In this document: positions 24,211 to 27,174 of the stretch, one piece after another
How positions within the stretch are numbered: position 1 is the stretch's first letter
Layout: every line of letters starts with the position of its first letter
Notes under the pieces: generated by a model
What the model was told of the DNA's origin: nothing
The model's database searches: none
The model's input: only the letters and a program-made list of their open reading frames with translations
Assembly: GCA_964450385.1 (NCBI GenBank)
Contig: CAYVEC010000023.1
Coordinates: 1-27,174, forward strand
DNA: 27,174 bases
Source: JAKLFA01 sp964450385
GTDB taxonomy: Bacteria; Omnitrophota; Gorgyraeia; Zapsychrales; JANLHA01
Direction of reading: 5' to 3'
Translations under genes and position numbers: made by a program

Positions 24211-25875
24211 TTACGCGGATCCCCGGCGTTCTTTTTGCCGCCGTTCCTCGGCGCGGCGCTCTTCGGTCCGCCGGTCTTCTCTCCGGCGGTCTTCACGCCG
24301 GCGCTCGATCTGTTGGCGGATGTCATAGGCCCGTTTTTCCGAGATATCAAAACGCATGATAATGACGATCGCGATGAGCGTGGTGACGATCGGGATCCCG
24401 ACGTCGCAGAGGCGCATCCAGAACAGGGCGCTCACCGGCTGGCCGAGCCCGAGGGCCTGATCGAATCCGGTCGCGTTCAGAAGAAATCCTGAGAGGAGCG
24501 ACGCGGTCGCGATACCGAGTTTGACCGTCCACCAGTAGATCGCGCTGAACATGCCTTCGCGGCGGGTTTCATTTTTTAACTCGTCGAGGTCGCAGACATC
24601 AGCGACCATGGAACTGACCAGGGTGAACAGCGATCCCAGATGAAAGGCGATGAACGGTGTCGCGAGCAACAAGAGGGCGTGGCGCTGATTGCTCCCCATC
24701 CACTCGTTGAATCCGCTCCAATCGACGGTGAACGAAAGAACAGAGAATTTGACGAGGGAGACCCCGTTCGCGATCCAGAGGAGCGCGTTCTTGATGAGCC
24801 CGGGGGTGGCGATTGCCCCGCTCGATGCCATATAGCCGAACCATTTGATCATAAATCCGACAATCGCGATCGACATTGTGAGTAAGAATGTCTTTCTTTT
24901 GCCGAGCTTTGTCGAGATCCAGGTCGTGAGGAAGATGGCGATAAAAGTGAAGAAGGAGCTGATCGAGCCGTTAACGCCGAGCAGCGTCCCGCCGTTCTGA
25001 TACATGAGGTCGATCGTCGGCTGATCGCGAAAGACGTAGAAAAAGATCACGTACGGCGTGAACGACGAGGCGAGCATGAATCCGCCGAAGATCAGGAGAG
25101 TCGTCAGACAGAGCTTCAAGAAAGGACGAGAGCCGAAGGCCATGCCCGCGCCTTTAAAAAAGTCTTTAGTGACGTTCCAGGCCCCGGTGACCTTTTTTTG
25201 AGGGAGGTCCAAGGCCGTCTCTTTGTTGAAGATCGCCGGGAGCATGCCGCCGACGATGAGGAAACCGCCGACGATGAAGGCGAGGGATCGCGCGCCGCTC
25301 ACCAGATCCGGGAAGAGTTTCTTATTGTTCATGAAGAGAAAAAACCAGGGCGCGATGAGCCAGGCGAATTGGCCGACAAAATTTGTGAGACCCTGAAGAC
25401 GGGTGCGTTCATGATAATCCGGGGTCATTTCATAACCCAGGGCGATCCACGGAATGGAAAAACAGGTGAATCCGAGGAAAAAGAGGCATTGAAACAGGAG
25501 GAAGTACCAGAAATAGAACATCTCGCTTTTGCCGGGGAAGAGCTGGAACATCAGGATGAAAAATAGGCCCCCTGCGAGTGCGCCGAAAAAGATAACGGGT
25601 CGCCGACGTCCCCAGCGGGTCCGGATGTTGTCTGAGAAATATCCTGTGATCGGGTCAGAAATAGCGTCGACGAGCCGCGGGACCGCGCCGATGATCCCCA
25701 CAAGCGCCGGGTTCATCCCAAGCCCGAGGTTGAGAACAAGGACCATGGAGCCGAGGGCGGCCGCCTGGATGTTATTGACTAAGCCGCCGATGCTGTAGAC
25801 GGCTTTTTGAAAAACCGAGATGCGGTCTTTCCGGGCTGTTACGTGGTGGTTTTGCTGATCCACTGCCTGCGCCAT
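24211..25875 (-). CDS. GPH-family (MelB-like) sugar:cation symporter with charged repeat tail
   Basis: 554-residue transporter with about twelve membrane segments. The motif RLVDAISDPITGYFSDNIRT (with Asp70 and Asp74) followed by RWGRRRP is the hallmark of the glycoside-pentoside-hexuronide:cation symporters (MelB, XylP, SLC45-like). The acidic residues in helix 2 bind Na+ or H+ in that family. VADVCDLDELKNETRREGMFSA near helix 10-11 is also typical. After the last helix the cytoplasmic tail holds six pentapeptide repeats of the form x-E-(D/E)-R-R (residues 522-551: QIERR, REDRR, REDRR, TEERR, AEERR, QKERR), not a normal part of the family. The start has GGGAGGT upstream and a promoter further up. 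The putative transferase follows directly. Confidence 0.9.
   Translation of the reverse strand: MAQAVDQQNHHVTARKDRISVFQKAVYSIGGLVNNIQAAALGSMVLVLNLGLGMNPALVGIIGAVPRLVDAISDPITGYFSDNIRTRWGRRRPVIFFGALAGGLFFILMFQLFPGKSEMFYFWYFLLFQCLFFLGFTCFSIPWIALGYEMTPDYHERTRLQGLTNFVGQFAWLIAPWFFLFMNNKKLFPDLVSGARSLAFIVGGFLIVGGMLPAIFNKETALDLPQKKVTGAWNVTKDFFKGAGMAFGSRPFLKLCLTTLLIFGGFMLASSFTPYVIFFYVFRDQPTIDLMYQNGGTLLGVNGSISSFFTFIAIFLTTWISTKLGKRKTFLLTMSIAIVGFMIKWFGYMASSGAIATPGLIKNALLWIANGVSLVKFSVLSFTVDWSGFNEWMGSNQRHALLLLATPFIAFHLGSLFTLVSSMVADVCDLDELKNETRREGMFSAIYWWTVKLGIATASLLSGFLLNATGFDQALGLGQPVSALFWMRLCDVGIPIVTTLIAIVIIMRFDISEKRAYDIRQQIERRREDRRREDRRTEERRAEERRQKERRGSA
24223..24312 (-). repeat. Six 15-base repeats encoding charged pentapeptides
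   Basis: Ninety bases at the 3' end of the transporter gene consist of six degenerate 15-base units, each coding a pentapeptide ending in Arg-Arg. The DNA is unusually rich in GCCG/CGGC. Such tandem units can expand or contract by replication slippage, so the tail length may differ among relatives. Confidence 0.75.
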
Positions 25876-25943
25876 TCACTACCTCCCTCATCGTATTGAC
25901 ATCAAACGGTTTTCAGAAAAGGAACGATTGAGAATCTGTACCA

Positions 25944-25965
25944 TAACGACGTTTTTTCGTGGTTA
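25944..25965 (-). promoter_or_regulatory. Inverted repeat in the transporter leader, possible operator
   Basis: TAACGACG and CGTGGTTA flank six T's (one mismatch in eight pairs). It sits just downstream of the transporter's predicted -10 and could be an operator or an early mRNA hairpin. A regulator gene of the TetR type lies nearby on the other strand, but nothing shows that it binds here. Confidence 0.35.
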
Positions 25966-25975
25966 AGAAGGTCGT

Positions 25976-26004
25976 ATTATAACAAACAAATTTGGCAGGT
26001 ACAA
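25976..26004 (-). promoter_or_regulatory. Promoter of the GPH transporter unit
   Basis: On the minus strand a perfect -10 TATAAT (25981-25976) is preceded at 17 bases by TTGTAC (26004-25999), a partial -35 match. It lies about 100 bases upstream of the transporter start codon. The remaining 230 bases to the TetR promoter hold no gene I can support. Confidence 0.6.
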
Positions 26005-26231
26005 CAGGATTTATCTTAAGGAAAGAGGGGATTGGGCGTTCGTGGGTGCGCTCGCGTGAAATTGATTATGGACTCGTTAGAGAGAAGGGCTGGCGATTCT
26101 TTGTTCTGACGGCAGACCGGCACAGCGAAGGGTCGCGGGACGCGGCTTCAATGCAGGCGGTGTTTGGAGCTGCTCATGAATCCTCGCTTTGGGGGCTATT
26201 TATAAAATTAATGCAAGCTATAAAAATATTG

Positions 26232-26259
26232 TTGACATAAAATTTGCGAATGTTATACT
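26232..26259 (+). promoter_or_regulatory. Sigma-70 promoter of the TetR/TolC operon
   Basis: Perfect TTGACA (26232-26237), 16-base spacer and TATACT (26254-26259), 26 bases before the regulator's ATG. The sequence around it is AT-rich. TetR-type repressors often bind over their own promoter, but no convincing long palindrome is visible here. Confidence 0.8.
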
Positions 26260-26285
26260 TCTTTTCATTCCAGGAAGAGGGCCTT

Positions 26286-26942
26286 ATGTCCTTATCAGAG
26301 AAAGACTTCTCGCTTCGCGAACGAAAATTTGCCAAGACCAAGATCGCCCTGGCCACGGCCTTTATTGAGCGGATGAAGACGTCAAAATTTTCGGATATCT
26401 CGATCAAAGAGGTCTGCGCGAGCGTCGAGGTCTCTGAGGGGACGTTCTTCAATTATTTTCCCCAGAAGATCGATGTCGTGTTCTATTATAAGCAGATTGT
26501 CGGGCTCACGATCTCCTGGAAGATCCGCCAAGAATGGGACCGCCGGAGCCCGCGCGAACTCATTGAACTCACCTTTGACCTCATCGCGGATGAGATCTCG
26601 CATCCCTATCTTTTTTATGAGACGATCTCGTTGTTTACGGCGGAACGGAAAAAGGCCGGCCGGGTGGGCTTAACGCCCGCGGAGAAATTTTACGTGAATC
26701 CCGAGAGCGAAGGGCTCGATGATATTCCTGAGGAACTCCTCGAGGAGACCTTTTTGAACCTTGTCCGATCGGCGGTGTCCCGGGGGGACCTGCGGCCTGA
26801 GACACGGCCTGAGGAGGTCGCCTTGACCCTGATGGCGATCCTTGTCGGGGTTCCGCTGGTGATCCAGATCGAGGATTTTCAACATATGAAAAAATATTAT
26901 AGATCGCAGCTTTCTCTATTATGGAAGGCGATAGGAGCGTAA
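26286..26942 (+). CDS. TetR-family transcriptional regulator
   Basis: 218 residues. The N-terminal helix-turn-helix domain is typical of TetR: KIALATAFIERMKTSKFSDIS, then IKEVCASVEVSEGTFFNYFPQK (about residues 38-61), where the second part is the recognition helix and the family FNYFPxK ending. The C-terminal ligand and dimer domain is helical and diverse (LTFDLIADEISHPYLFYETI and onwards). ATG 26286 is preferred because AGGAAGAGGG lies just upstream, and the earlier in-frame start at 26244 would fall inside the promoter. The stop is separated from the next ATG by a single base, so the regulator and the TolC-like gene are one operon. It most likely represses its own efflux operon; the ligand is unknown. 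Confidence 0.92.
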   Translation: MSLSEKDFSLRERKFAKTKIALATAFIERMKTSKFSDISIKEVCASVEVSEGTFFNYFPQKIDVVFYYKQIVGLTISWKIRQEWDRRSPRELIELTFDLIADEISHPYLFYETISLFTAERKKAGRVGLTPAEKFYVNPESEGLDDIPEELLEETFLNLVRSAVSRGDLRPETRPEEVALTLMAILVGVPLVIQIEDFQHMKKYYRSQLSLLWKAIGA

Positions 26943-26943
26943 C

Positions 26944-27174
26944 ATGATAAGGCACATGCGCAAAGATTGTTGGGCCGGGGCTTTGGCCGTGCTCGCCCTT
27001 GTGTTTTGCTGGGGGGCATCGATCCCGGCCGGGGCGAAAGAGGGCACAGGGCCGCTGAAGGTGTCGGTGCGGGAGGCGATCGATATGGCCCTTCGGGAGA
27101 GCGAGGACCTGAAGATCAGCGAGAACGAGATCCGGCGGAAGGCCTCGAAGCGCAAGGAGGAGATGTCGGACGGG
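26944..27174 (+). CDS. TolC-like outer-membrane efflux protein, N-terminal part
   Basis: The first 77 residues of a gene that runs off the right edge. The start is an ATG one base after the regulator's stop, with AGGAG upstream. A signal peptide (MIRHMRKDCW, then a hydrophobic core and SIPAGA, cleavage near residue 31) is followed by LKVSVREAIDMALRESEDLKISENEI. This is the characteristic first repeat of outer-membrane efflux proteins (usually LTLxEAIxxALxNNPxLK). Such proteins form the trimeric channel of type I secretion and RND or ABC efflux pumps. Adaptor and pump genes would be expected just beyond the window. Confidence 0.8.
   Translation, partial: MIRHMRKDCWAGALAVLALVFCWGASIPAGAKEGTGPLKVSVREAIDMALRESEDLKISENEIRRKASKRKEEMSDG

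Noticed and set aside
25992..26240. Plus-strand frame of 82 codons between the transporter and TetR promoters
   Set aside because: It would need a TTG start without a ribosome-binding site, and its end runs into the -35 box of the TetR promoter. Some segments look protein-like, so a decayed fragment is possible, but I cannot support a gene.

Overview
This window comes from a bacterial chromosome. It is probably a Gram-negative, uncultivated lineage, and the gene set is reminiscent of Omnitrophota/PVC-related genomes; that placement is inferred from gene content only. Evidence for a Gram-negative envelope: an apolipoprotein N-acyltransferase, an LpxL/HtrB-type acyltransferase, two lipobox lipoproteins and the start of a TolC-like outer-membrane protein. 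Coding regions are GC-rich, intergenic regions are AT-richer, and several promoters match the sigma-70 consensus closely.

Region 1 (1-8612, all + strand) is a compact housekeeping run: the end of prfB, secA, lnt, a membrane-anchored receiver protein, an LpxL-like acyltransferase, a 57-residue membrane protein, a DUF502-like membrane protein and a HAD phosphatase. Region 2 (8635-13017, +) starts at its own promoter. It holds a 26-codon very basic peptide that looks like a mini ribosomal protein, a membrane pyrophosphatase with K+-dependent and sodium-pump-type signature residues, an NSS-family sodium symporter and a small lipoprotein. Region 3 (13072-15637, +) has tRNA-Phe(GAA) behind a near-perfect promoter, tRNA-Thr(CGU), an MFS exporter and purN.

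Region 4 (15662-18218, - strand) is a two-gene unit: an FtsH-like AAA protease with no room for a periplasmic domain, followed by a lipoprotein. It diverges from region 5 (18428-20243, +): enolase, an FtsB/DivIC-like protein and the initiator tRNA-Met. The initiator tRNA has an A29-U41 pair in place of the usual first of three G-C pairs. It is followed by a strong terminator and about 450 bases of non-coding DNA with partial copies of the tRNA 3' end and many small hairpins.

Region 6 (20734-25875) is accessory: an SGNH-hydrolase-like membrane protein and a secreted protein on +, then, convergent on -, a secreted coiled-coil protein, a possible glycosyltransferase and a GPH-type sugar transporter whose C-terminus is a run of charged pentapeptide repeats. 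Transporter and putative transferase abut stop-to-start, suggesting translational coupling. Region 7 (26232-27174, +) is a TetR-type regulator directly followed by a TolC-like gene that leaves the window, the usual layout of a self-regulated efflux operon.

Most genes have a recognisable Shine-Dalgarno sequence, and I used these to shorten several over-long open frames. I saw no CRISPR array, transposase, integrase or rRNA gene. The least explained items are the mini ribosomal-like peptide, the repeat field after the initiator tRNA, the compact FtsH with its lipoprotein, and the transporter/transferase pair.
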